Below the pieces are notes generated by a model, which had not been told where the DNA came from, made no database searches, and saw nothing but the letters and a program-made list of their open reading frames with translations. Of a stretch of 42,199 nucleotides of DNA, positions 8,952 to 16,060 are shown in pieces; position 1 is the first letter of the stretch; each line of letters begins with the position of its first letter. This stretch comes from Gemmatimonadaceae bacterium. GTDB taxonomy: Bacteria; Gemmatimonadota; Gemmatimonadetes; Gemmatimonadales; Gemmatimonadaceae. Position numbers and translations under genes: made by a program. The DNA lies in contig JAICNG010000026.1 in the NCBI GenBank assembly GCA_025931335.1, positions 1-42,199 on the forward strand, written 5' to 3'.

Positions 8952-8973
8952 GTGCGAGTGGCCGCACGAACGG

Positions 8974-9780
8974 TCAGTCGATCGCGTTCTTCAGCTTCAG
9001 CGCGTCCGCAGTCGCCTTCGGATAACGGGGCGCCATCCGTGCGAGCGTGTCGACCACCGCCTGCGCGACGAGATAATCGCGCGCCTTCTTCGTGTCCGCC
9101 GGCACGATGTACCAGGGAGCCCACGGCGTACTGCACTTCCGCAGTGCGTCTCGATAGGCCGTCGTATAGCTCCGCCACAATGCGCGCTCCCCGAGGTCGT
9201 CCTCGTTGAACTTCCAATGCTTCGCCGGATCCTCGAGACGCGAGAGCAACCGCTCCTTCTGCTCTTCCCTCGAGATGTGCAGGAAGAACTTCAGGATCGT
9301 GACGCCGTTCTCGGTCAGCATGCGCTCGAAGTCGTTGATCTGCTGATACCGCTTCCCCCACACCGCGGGGGGGACCAGCCCGCGCACGCGAACCACCAGC
9401 ACGTCCTCGTAGTGCGAGCGATTGAAGATGCCGATCATCCCCTTCGCCGGAACCGCATGGTGGACGCGCCACAAATAGTCGTGGCTCAGCTCCAGCTCAC
9501 TCGGCTTCTTGAAGCTGGTGACGATGCACCCTTGCGGGTTGACGGCGTCGAAGACGCGGCGGATGGTCCCGTCCTTCCCACAGGTGTCACGACCCTGGAG
9601 CACGACCAGGAGCGAGCGCTTCGACTCCGCATAGAGGCGCGCCTGGAGCTCGGTGAGTCGCTCCAGCAGCGCCTTCGTCTTTTCCTTGAGCTCGTCCCCG
9701 CGGGGCACCCCCTTCGGCCGGCTGGCATCCCGGTCGCTGATGCGAATGGCCGCGCCGCGTGTGATCGGACGAAGCTCCAC
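8974..9780 (-). CDS. ppk2: Polyphosphate kinase 2 family protein
   Basis: 268 residues from a GTG at 9780. PPK2 enzymes transfer phosphate between polyphosphate and nucleoside mono- or diphosphates. The P-loop GRDTCGKDGT is at residues 63-72. Later family motifs follow: the lid region with FNRSHYEDVLVVRV, the RYQQINDFE segment, FFLHISREEQKERL, and the closing WYIVPADTKKARD. The reading frame runs open to 10212, but that part overlaps the divergent lipoprotein gene and has no PPK2 similarity. GTG 9780 gives the usual N-terminus (a PITRGAAIRISDRD-type segment) and family length. No strong ribosome site is seen, so the start is uncertain. It leads the operon; the flavoprotein starts 22 bases downstream. 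Confidence 0.88.
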   Translation of the reverse strand: MELRPITRGAAIRISDRDASRPKGVPRGDELKEKTKALLERLTELQARLYAESKRSLLVVLQGRDTCGKDGTIRRVFDAVNPQGCIVTSFKKPSELELSHDYLWRVHHAVPAKGMIGIFNRSHYEDVLVVRVRGLVPPAVWGKRYQQINDFERMLTENGVTILKFFLHISREEQKERLLSRLEDPAKHWKFNEDDLGERALWRSYTTAYRDALRKCSTPWAPWYIVPADTKKARDYLVAQAVVDTLARMAPRYPKATADALKLKNAID

Positions 9781-10039
9781 GAGGGGTCCAGGTGAGGGGA
9801 CGGCGAGAATACCGGCGCCCGACCTCCTTCGCAAGCGGGCCGTCCAACGCCACTTGTGACGCGAACAGCTCCCGATGGTGTGCGCGTCATCACCGGGCGT
9901 CGGTGGCACCAAACGGCGCCGATACCAGGGTGAAGGATGTATCGTCTTGTGGTGTCGACCTCCGCCGCGGAGCGCGCCCCATGGGCGGCCAGCGCGGCGA
10001 TCGACACCACTTCGTATTCCTTCCGGAGATCCACCCACC
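9781..10039. other. Divergent intergenic region, PPK2 operon and coiled-coil lipoprotein
   Basis: 259 bases between two divergent starts, so both promoters should lie here. I see no convincing -35/-10 pair, repeat or RNA structure. An open frame on the minus strand continues the PPK2 frame through it, but it has no recognisable protein sequence. Confidence 0.5.
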
Positions 10040-10936
10040 ATGCGTACTCCGCGTTCCGTCGGCCGCCTGCTCGGCGCGTCTTTCGTGCTCGTCACCCTTC
10101 TCGCCGCGTGCGAGACGAAGAGAGACCGCGCCCGTGCCGACAGCCTCCAGGCGATCACCGATCGACAGCTCGCGCTCACGACGTCCCTGTCCTCGCAAAA
10201 GGACTCGCTCATGCGCGCGATTTTCGAGAGCGATTCGCTTCTGACGAAGATCGACAGTCAGATCCGCACGGTGAAGGGGCTTCCGGCCAGGAAGCGCGTG
10301 AAGCGGAATTACGAGAGCCCGCTCGAGGAGCAGCTCCTGCGCCGCAAGGAGCTGAGCGACCGGGTGGAAGCGCTCGTTCAGCGTGCGCGCGTGACCGCCG
10401 CCGAGCTGGCCGACAGCCGCAAGCGCGAGCAGGAGCTGCGCGGCAAGAACGACACGCTTCAGCTCCGCATCGAGGACGACCAGCGCATCATCGCCGAGCT
10501 CGGCAACAAGGTCCAGGAACAGGCCGCCACGATCGCGGGGCTCGAGCTGCGCGTCGACAGCTTGATCACCGAGACCAAGGTGATGGGCGAGCGGTACTAC
10601 CGCGCCTACTACGTGGTGGGCACCGCGGATGAGCTGATCGAGAAGGGCATCGTGGAGCGCGAGGGCGGCGCCAACCTCCTGTTCGCGCGAATCGGACGCA
10701 CGCTGCAGCCTGCACGAGCGCTCGACCCCGAGCTGTTCACCGCGATCGATCGCCGCGACATCCGGGAGATCCCGCTCCCCGATTCGACGAAGCGCTACGC
10801 GGTCGTCTCCCGCCAGAATCTCGACAACGCCGATGTCGTCGAGCGCGACAAGGCGGAGTTCCGTGGACAGCTGCGCATTCCGGATCCCGAGCGGTTCTGG
10901 GGGTCGTCGCGCTTTCTGATTCTCGTCGCGAAATAG
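10040..10936 (+). CDS. Lipoprotein with long coiled coil, function unknown
   Basis: 298 residues. The signal peptide ends in the lipobox LLAAC at about residue 24, so it should be lipid-anchored in the envelope. Residues about 30-180 are charged heptad-like helix (AELADSRKREQELRGKNDTL and neighbours), a strong coiled-coil pattern. The rest (about 185-298) is a mixed alpha/beta domain starting at RYYRAYYVVGTADEL. ATG 10040 is chosen for the lipoprotein signal and a GGAG at 10025-10028; the frame is open to 9875, but that part lacks signal character. The gene ends at a repeat hairpin that separates it from the convergent beta-propeller gene. I recognise no named family; a structural or scaffold role is a guess. 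Confidence 0.85.
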   Translation: MRTPRSVGRLLGASFVLVTLLAACETKRDRARADSLQAITDRQLALTTSLSSQKDSLMRAIFESDSLLTKIDSQIRTVKGLPARKRVKRNYESPLEEQLLRRKELSDRVEALVQRARVTAAELADSRKREQELRGKNDTLQLRIEDDQRIIAELGNKVQEQAATIAGLELRVDSLITETKVMGERYYRAYYVVGTADELIEKGIVEREGGANLLFARIGRTLQPARALDPELFTAIDRRDIREIPLPDSTKRYAVVSRQNLDNADVVERDKAEFRGQLRIPDPERFWGSSRFLILVAK

Positions 10937-10994
10937 AAGAACCGGAGGCGCTGCTCCCAGCGCCCTCAGCGCTTTCCAGCGCCTTCGGGTCTTA
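10937..10994. repeat. GCGCTGGA-word hairpin between convergent genes
   Basis: Outer arms at 10937-10953 and 10978-10994 match at 15 of 17 positions (AAGAACCGGAGGCGCTG against its inverted copy). An inner stem GGCGCTG/CAGCGCC (10947-10953 with 10958-10964) competes with the outer pairing. It begins directly after the lipoprotein stop at 10936 and overlaps the last codons of the beta-propeller gene (its C-terminal PEGAGKR). It is the same word family as 20480-20580. A shared terminator role is likely but not proven. Confidence 0.7.
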
Positions 10995-11901
10995 CCACCG
11001 CCGGATCCCGATCGTTCGCCGCGCCCGTCACCAGCACCCGGACTCCCCCCGTGTGCGTGGGGAGCGCTGGGACGCCGCCGCCGGCAGGCGCCGCTCGCGG
11101 CGCACCGTAGGCCACGAGGTCGCCATCCACCCCGTACGCGCCGCGTACGACCACGCAAAAGTGATCGCCACACGATGGCTCGCCTAACGAGGTGTCGGCC
11201 GCGACGGCGTAATCGACCGCCGCGCCACCGCTCGCCGGGACGCTTCGCACGCGCGGAGTTCCGGCCGCACTGACGTACAGGATGTGCGCACCGGTCGCGC
11301 TCCACGCCGGATCGAATGCCCCGCCGGCCTCGCTCGTCATCTGTACCGCCGCACCGCCAATCGCGTCGACGACGAACACCTGCGAGGTGCCGGTCCGAGC
11401 CGAGGTGAACGCGAGGCGATCACCCTGGGGGCTCCACGCTGGCGCGCGCTCCGGATAGAACACCGCCGATCCGGTCGCCAGCGGAGCCAGGGATCCGCCG
11501 AGCGTATCCATCGTCCACAGTCGCGGCGTCCCGCTGCGCATGCTGACGAACGCGATCCGATCGCCCGCGGGATGCAGCGCCGGCTCGCCATCCGTGGAGG
11601 CATCCGTCGTCAGCCGGCGCACCGTCGTCGCGCGCACGTCCCCGAAGTAGACCTCGGGGTTGCCATCCCGGTCGGATGTGAAGACCAGACGTCCGGCCGC
11701 GACATGCGGCTCTCCGTCTCCGAACGCGTTGCTCGTGAGGCGCGTGAGCGTGTCGCCGCGCCAGAGATAGAGCTCGGCCTCCTGGTCGGTGCCCGAGACG
11801 AACACGAATGCGGGGAGAGCGACGTCCAGCGGGCCACTCTCGTCGCACGCCACCGCGGCCGTGACGAGGGCGGCCAGCACCACCCTCGCGTTAACGGTCA
11901 C
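10966..11901 (-). CDS. TolB-like beta-propeller lipoprotein of the RiPP-like locus
   Basis: 311 residues. It starts at a GTG that overlaps the stop of the 78-residue peptide gene as GTGA, so the two are translationally coupled. The N-terminus carries a signal with the lipobox-like TAAVAC. The body is a series of PD40/WD40-like blades: LVFTSDRDGNPEVYF, IAFVSMRSGTPRLW, LAFTSARTGTSQVF and LYVSAAGTPRV, with WSPQGDRLAF-type turns. Such propellers bind partners or polymers and are normally periplasmic. The coupling to the peptide suggests a role in handling, exporting or sensing the peptide product; this is inference. The last residues are encoded by the GCGCTGGA-word repeat. Confidence 0.85.
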   Translation of the reverse strand: MTVNARVVLAALVTAAVACDESGPLDVALPAFVFVSGTDQEAELYLWRGDTLTRLTSNAFGDGEPHVAAGRLVFTSDRDGNPEVYFGDVRATTVRRLTTDASTDGEPALHPAGDRIAFVSMRSGTPRLWTMDTLGGSLAPLATGSAVFYPERAPAWSPQGDRLAFTSARTGTSQVFVVDAIGGAAVQMTSEAGGAFDPAWSATGAHILYVSAAGTPRVRSVPASGGAAVDYAVAADTSLGEPSCGDHFCVVVRGAYGVDGDLVAYGAPRAAPAGGGVPALPTHTGGVRVLVTGAANDRDPAVVRPEGAGKR

Positions 11902-12134
11902 GGAAAGAATCCCGTGCTACCGGGAATGTCCGCGAGCTTCACGCGATCTTCTGGATTGTTGGGGTCGAGCAGCTCGCCCGTCCGCGGATCGACGACGAGC
12001 GCGGGCGGATACTGGAGCGTCAGCGCCGTGAGCGACGCGTGTCGCGTGAGCGTTGGCGCGACCCATGGCCGACGCGAGCGCTCGTGGGCGCCGACGTCGC
12101 GAGCATCAGGTTGTGCGTCCCGTGGGTCGTCCAT
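11898..12134 (-). CDS. Candidate RiPP precursor peptide with lasso-type leader motif
   Basis: 78 residues. Trp24, Pro27, Leu29, Ala33 and Thr39 fit the spacing of the lasso-precursor leader motif YxxPxLxxxGxxxxxT, with Trp for Tyr and Ala for Gly. That motif is what PqqD-like recognition domains bind in lasso systems (established). The part after Thr39 would be the follower/core: acidic and Pro-rich, with VVDPRTGELLDPNNPEDR, then a short C-terminus ending GSTGFFP. Ser73 and Thr74 are possible phosphate acceptors for the adjacent HprK-like kinase. ATG 12134 is preceded by GAGAGGG at a short distance. The stop overlaps the beta-propeller start. It could instead be a small structural protein; the RiPP reading is inference from motif and neighbours. 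Confidence 0.7.
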   Translation of the reverse strand: MDDPRDAQPDARDVGAHERSRRPWVAPTLTRHASLTALTLQYPPALVVDPRTGELLDPNNPEDRVKLADIPGSTGFFP

Positions 12135-12222
12135 GATCCCTCTCGGCCATCGTCGGCCGGTTAACCCTGAAGGACGATTTCGTCGCCTTCGGCGTCACTA
12201 CGGGCGCGATAACGTCGTCGGT

Positions 12223-12984
12223 CTACGAGAGCATCGCCAGCGTCCGCGGCAACGTCTCGAGCTGCGACTCCGTATGCGCGAAATGGTACGCCGGCACCGA
12301 CTCGGCTGTCGCCGCGAGCAAGGTGAGGTGCGCGGGGGCGTCGCCATCATCGATCAGTACCCACGGCGACTGGCGAACCAGCGATGCAAGCGCCAGCGCC
12401 GGGCCTACGCGGAGGACACGGTCCCGCTGGGAGCGCTCGAGAAAGAGGATCGTCTGGACCGGCGCCCGCCGGACGACCTGACGCTCGACAGGCACACGGG
12501 CCCGCGGGTCGCCCGCGGCCACCTGCGACGTCAGCGCATTCAGCTCGGGGAAGCGTCCCGCGAGCGCGAGGCTCACCCGCAAGGGATCTCGCCACGCCCG
12601 GGCAGTCACCAGGCCATCGACATCCTCGATGAGCACGCCGTCGTCACCCAGCAGCGACCATCCCTGCCTGACGAGTACCCAGGCCAGCGTCGACTTGCCG
12701 CTGCCGCTGTCGCCGGCGAGCAGCCACGCGCCCCCGTTCGGATCGACGACTGCGGCCGCATGCACGAGATATCGACCCCGGGCGCGAAGCCGGAGGATCG
12801 CCCCCACCCGCGCCAGGGATCGTCGCGCCGTGGCGGATGCGGTGTCGTACCCCGCGCCTCGCACGAGGCGTCCGTTGCGCAGCAGCAGCTCCGCCGGCTC
12901 GACGGTGTGCGCGAGTTGGATGCCGTCGCGATCGGTCGTCGCGCGCACATCCTCCCACTCCCACGGACGCGCGGTTGCTCTCAT
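12223..12984 (-). CDS. HprK-like (HPr kinase C-terminal domain type) P-loop kinase
   Basis: 253 residues from ATG 12984, which overlaps the radical SAM stop as ATGA; an earlier ATG at 13008 is possible but less likely. The centre has YLVHAAAVV followed by the P-loop GDSGSGKST and the downstream SLLGDDGVLIE, the pattern of HPr kinase/phosphorylase C-terminal domains. The true HprK N-terminal domain is missing and the C-terminal third is unlike classical HprK. Homologous HprK-like proteins occur in some lasso clusters (the paeninodin kinase) and in HprK-related systems linked to PqqD proteins (established). Here it may phosphorylate the neighbouring peptide; this is inference. It is not the PTS regulator, since no HPr gene is near. 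Confidence 0.82.
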   Translation of the reverse strand: MRATARPWEWEDVRATTDRDGIQLAHTVEPAELLLRNGRLVRGAGYDTASATARRSLARVGAILRLRARGRYLVHAAAVVDPNGGAWLLAGDSGSGKSTLAWVLVRQGWSLLGDDGVLIEDVDGLVTARAWRDPLRVSLALAGRFPELNALTSQVAAGDPRARVPVERQVVRRAPVQTILFLERSQRDRVLRVGPALALASLVRQSPWVLIDDGDAPAHLTLLAATAESVPAYHFAHTESQLETLPRTLAMLS

Positions 12985-14102
12985 GACGCGTGTGCGAGCT
13001 TCGCCCACGGATGCAGGGGGAACGTGGCGAGAAAGCGAGTTTGGCCGTGCCGGCGCGCGCAGCTCATACAGGGAAAGTCGTCGAGCGCGTCGAGCTTGCC
13101 GATCTCGTGCAGGCGCTCTGTCTCGGCGTGAAACGACCCGTAGGCGCGCATGGCGCGCGTCGCGATGACGTCCAGCGATTCCGACCGGAGATCACCGAGG
13201 ACTTGCTCGGGGGCATCGCCGTAGCGCGACAGCTGGCAGCAGAATGGCACGCGCCCTCGCGCGTCGACGTACAGCTGGCGTAGCGCGAGCGTGTTGCACC
13301 GATCGCGTGGCACGGGCATCGGACCGCCATAATCGAGGACGACGGGCACGATCGCATGCCGAGCGATGTCCTTGACCTCGGTTGCGATCTCACGCCAGTC
13401 GTCAGGCGCGAGATCGATTCCCGCCGCCGCCGTCTCCGGCGTCGGCTGCATCAGCGTGAGGTGCAGTGCACGAACCCGCAGATCGGCGGCCAGCGCGATT
13501 GCCTCGCCGATCTCGCCCCGGCTCCGCCGCGTGAGCAGGAGCGAGAGCTCCGCGGCCATCCCCCGGCTCAGCACCGACGCTGTGCCCAGAAGCGCGCGTC
13601 GGAAGCTCCCCTTCCCGCGCTGCCCATCGTGCGTCTCCTCGGTGGCTCCGCTGAGACTCACTCGCACGAATCGGGGTGGGTGAGACTGGAGCAAAGGCAA
13701 ATGCCGAGGAAGGAGCCACCCGTTGGTGACGAAGCGATAGGAAAGCCCCCGCTCGGCCAGCTCTCGAACGACATCGGGAAAGAGGTCCGACACAAGCGGC
13801 TCCCCGCCGGTGAATACGACCTCGATCGAATCGAACAGGTCAGCGGCCTGGTCGAGGACACCACGAATCAGCTCCAGATCGAGCTGCTCGATCGTGGCCT
13901 GGTGCGACCCACGGATGCAATGGGTGCAATGCAGGTTACAGAGATTGGACAGCTCGAAACCGATGTCCACGGGCAGGAGACGGGGTTGGGAGGCGCGGGG
14001 ATCACCGACCGCTCTCCACGATTGAAAACCCGCGGCGTCACGCCGCTGGCGCGCCGAAGAATCACTTGAGTATCCTTCGTCGGCGCAACCCCGCCAATTC
14101 AC
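12981..14102 (-). CDS. Radical SAM/SPASM-type enzyme
   Basis: 373 residues. The 4Fe-4S/SAM motif CxxxCxxC is at Cys55, Cys59 and Cys62 (LCNLHCTHC), followed by the FTGGEPL segment. The C-terminal part has extra cysteines typical of SPASM or twitch domains: VPFCCQLS around residue 282 and CMSC at 345-348. SPASM enzymes commonly modify ribosomal peptides or a partner protein. It is the first gene of a minus-strand locus with the HprK-like kinase, the leader-motif peptide and the propeller. The GTG at 14102 has AAAGGG about 6 bases upstream and is the best start. The first 35 residues are poorly conserved in appearance, and the divergent neighbour starts only 18 bases away. Substrate is unknown. 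Confidence 0.88.
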   Translation of the reverse strand: MNWRGCADEGYSSDSSARQRRDAAGFQSWRAVGDPRASQPRLLPVDIGFELSNLCNLHCTHCIRGSHQATIEQLDLELIRGVLDQAADLFDSIEVVFTGGEPLVSDLFPDVVRELAERGLSYRFVTNGWLLPRHLPLLQSHPPRFVRVSLSGATEETHDGQRGKGSFRRALLGTASVLSRGMAAELSLLLTRRSRGEIGEAIALAADLRVRALHLTLMQPTPETAAAGIDLAPDDWREIATEVKDIARHAIVPVVLDYGGPMPVPRDRCNTLALRQLYVDARGRVPFCCQLSRYGDAPEQVLGDLRSESLDVIATRAMRAYGSFHAETERLHEIGKLDALDDFPCMSCARRHGQTRFLATFPLHPWAKLAHAS

Positions 14103-14120
14103 CTGATCCCTTTCTTACAT

Positions 14121-15002
14121 ATGCATGCCTTGATTCGTGCGCCCTTCGCGGGGGCGCTCGTTCTCACCTTCGCCGCCTGTGCCGGCTCTACCCTCGGGAG
14201 TGGCGTCGGCGACGCGTACCTCGAGCGGCCCCCCTTCTATGCCGGCGGGCCCGTCACCGCCGAGGGACGGATCGCCCACCTGGGCATCGCCTATCAGCGT
14301 GGCGCCACCCAAGAGCCGATTTTCGAGCCGGCTGACGAAAACGGAAGCCCCCTCGCTGCGCTCCTGCGCGCCATGAACGCCTCCCTCGACTCGCTTGGCG
14401 CGAGCGTCCGCGTCGCGCCATCGTCGGGCGCGACCGGCCGGTCCCCGGACGTCATGTTCAGCTGCGAAACCACTCCCGACGGCGATTGCGCCACCGCCGA
14501 GGAGGGAACGCTCGGCGACCGCGAGGAGAAGATGCGTCTCGCCGTTGCGCGCCCGTCGGCGGAATGGACCAGCTGGCTCGCGTCTACGCTCGACGCCGCC
14601 GGCGCATCGCGCGCACTCGTCATCACGCTCGAGATCGGCGACTACCGCATGACACAAAAGTCGTGGCGTGGCGACAAGGCGGTCTTTCTCGGCACCGGGT
14701 ACTCCGTCAATGCGCCCTGGCTCACGTCGCTCGAGACACCGGTGAACGTGCTGCAGCTCACCGGTGCGCTCATCGATCGAGACGGAAAGGCCATTCGCAT
14801 CGGCGCGGAGGGCCTGCTCGCGCGCCGCACACGGCTGCTCGTGAGCAGTGTCGGAGGCCAGGAGCTCATCAGCGACGAGGACGTGCAGCGGCTGCGGACG
14901 GCGCGGCGGGAGGATCTGCCCGGTCAGCCTCTGGTGTGGCAGGTGGCACTGCGCCACCTGGTCGCGCAGCTCACGGGGCGGCCGGAGATCGCCGCTCGCT
15001 GA
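14121..15002 (+). CDS. Lipoprotein of unknown function
   Basis: 293 residues. The signal peptide ends in TFAAC (Cys about 20), so it should be lipidated. The mature part has no motif I can name. It has a conserved-looking Cys pair (SCETTPDGDC) near residue 115 and an alpha/beta region from about 145 to 260 that recalls periplasmic lipoproteins of the GNA1162/curli-secretion-adjacent type, but this is weak. It is divergent from the radical SAM gene with only 18 bases between start codons, so its promoter must lie within that gene's 5' end. It ends 32 bases inside the convergent binding-protein gene. Confidence 0.8.
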   Translation: MHALIRAPFAGALVLTFAACAGSTLGSGVGDAYLERPPFYAGGPVTAEGRIAHLGIAYQRGATQEPIFEPADENGSPLAALLRAMNASLDSLGASVRVAPSSGATGRSPDVMFSCETTPDGDCATAEEGTLGDREEKMRLAVARPSAEWTSWLASTLDAAGASRALVITLEIGDYRMTQKSWRGDKAVFLGTGYSVNAPWLTSLETPVNVLQLTGALIDRDGKAIRIGAEGLLARRTRLLVSSVGGQELISDEDVQRLRTARREDLPGQPLVWQVALRHLVAQLTGRPEIAAR

Positions 15003-15933
15003 GCCAGGCCGGGGCACCCTCCCCTGAGACGACGGCGGAGTCCAGCGCATCGAGGTAGCTGGCGCGCAGGACCCGCCGTCCGTCTTCAGACATCATGAAC
15101 ATCACGAACCGCTCGGCCAGCCGCGGATGCGCTGCTCGGCGCGGAATCGAGAGCGCGTACACGATCGGCTCGCCGCGAATGGTGAGACTGTCACCTGGCC
15201 GGCGTCCGACGATGCGCACCCTCGCCGTCCGATAGAACGCCGAGTCGCGCATGTTGCCGAGAGATATGGAGTCGGGAAACGGGACGAACTCGAGTGACGC
15301 CCCGCGTGCGACCGATTCGTACTCGAAGGCATAGTCGAGCTCGACGGTCTCGAGCAGCGCGACGAGATCGGTCTCCTTGGGGCGCACGTTGCGCGGCGGT
15401 ATCGCTCGCTCGAGACGCGCCGCCAACCCCGGCTGTCGATAGTACCGCTCGGCGAGCTGCATAACGAGCAGCGCCCGATATCCGGCCGGGTCGAGATCGG
15501 GGTCACTGTGGCCGGTCTCCACGCCGGAGCGCAGGATGATCTGCCACCAGTTCGCCGGGGTGATGGCGTTGGCGTGGCGGGATCGGGCGGTGTGCGCCAG
15601 CACCATCCGGTTGCGGGCGAACCGGGCGTACCATGCGGTGTGCTCCGGCACGAGGAGCTGGGGAAAGATGTCGTGATCGGCCAGGGCGATGACGTCCGGG
15701 ACGCGCCCGAGCTCGGTGACCTTTCGCGCCGTTTCGAGACTTCCCGCCTGCTCCTGCTCGAACCGCACGCCCTCGCGCGCGGCGAACGTGTCGAGGGCGG
15801 CGCGGATGGGCCGGGCAAGGCTGCCGGCGTTGAATACGACGAGCGGTCCCTCCTCCCCGGCGGTCGCATCGTCACGCCTTTCACCGGAAGAGCACGCCGC
15901 CGCGAGCAGGAGGACCGCTGGAATGATGCGCAT
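14971..15933 (-). CDS. Orphan molybdate/tungstate-type ABC substrate-binding lipoprotein
   Basis: 320 residues. The N-terminal lipobox LLAAAC gives a lipid anchor. The mature protein follows the WtpA/ModA pattern of periplasmic oxyanion receptors: VVFNAGSLARP near the start, the ADHDIFPQLL stretch, Y-A-F-E-Y-E-S-V-A around residue 200, and a C-terminal FMMSEDGRRVL. Family knowledge says such proteins capture molybdate or tungstate for an ABC importer. No permease or ATPase gene is adjacent, so it works with a transporter elsewhere or has another ligand. Its 3' end overlaps the convergent lipoprotein gene by 32 bases. Confidence 0.85.
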   Translation of the reverse strand: MRIIPAVLLLAAACSSGERRDDATAGEEGPLVVFNAGSLARPIRAALDTFAAREGVRFEQEQAGSLETARKVTELGRVPDVIALADHDIFPQLLVPEHTAWYARFARNRMVLAHTARSRHANAITPANWWQIILRSGVETGHSDPDLDPAGYRALLVMQLAERYYRQPGLAARLERAIPPRNVRPKETDLVALLETVELDYAFEYESVARGASLEFVPFPDSISLGNMRDSAFYRTARVRIVGRRPGDSLTIRGEPIVYALSIPRRAAHPRLAERFVMFMMSEDGRRVLRASYLDALDSAVVSGEGAPAWLSERRSPAAP

Positions 15934-15988
15934 GGTGATCGGGGCGTGGTGTTGTCGAGGTGGAGATGAACATACCGCAGCATCCCCC

Positions 15989-16018
15989 CTCGAGCACCTC
16001 GAGCACCGCGAGCACCTC
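15989..16018. repeat. Three tandem copies of a 9-base word
   Basis: CTCGAGCAC at 15989-15997, an identical copy at 15998-16006, then CGCGAGCAC at 16007-16015 and a partial CTC. It lies between the divergent binding-protein and ArsR genes. It has the same short-period style as the other intergenic repeats but no inverted partner nearby. Confidence 0.7.
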
Positions 16019-16044
16019 TTGACTACGCGCCCTCCCGCATTTAT

Positions 16045-16060
16045 ATAACCTGAAGGTTAT
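16045..16060. promoter_or_regulatory. Likely ArsR-type operator overlapping the arsR start
   Basis: A dyad with perfect 7-base arms, ATAACCT and AGGTTAT, separated by GA. The right arm ends inside the ATG of the ArsR-type gene (16059), and an AT-rich TTTATATA stretch lies just before it. Operators of the form ATAACC-n-GGTTAT are typical of ArsR regulators paired with SRPBCC proteins, so autoregulation is expected. Overlap with the start suggests a very short or absent 5' leader. Confidence 0.7.

Noticed and set aside
7206..9209. 667-codon open frame on the plus strand
   Set aside because: Antisense to the flavoprotein, which has clear Fe-S and nucleotide-binding motifs; the translation is Arg/His/Val-rich without domains.
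9781..10212. N-terminal extension of PPK2 to 10212
   Set aside because: It overlaps the divergent lipoprotein gene, has no PPK2 similarity and makes the protein about 145 residues too long.
12223..12984. True HPr kinase/phosphorylase of the PTS
   Set aside because: The N-terminal HprK domain is missing, no HPr or PTS gene is near, and the context is a radical SAM gene.
11284..13131. 615-codon open frame on the plus strand across the RiPP-like locus
   Set aside because: Antisense to three genes that have recognisable motifs and start/stop coupling; no protein features of its own.
10966..14102. Complete lasso peptide cluster
   Set aside because: The leader motif fits, but no asparagine-synthetase-like cyclase, transglutaminase-like protease or PqqD-like protein is seen in the window, and the follower sequence does not offer a normal lasso core.
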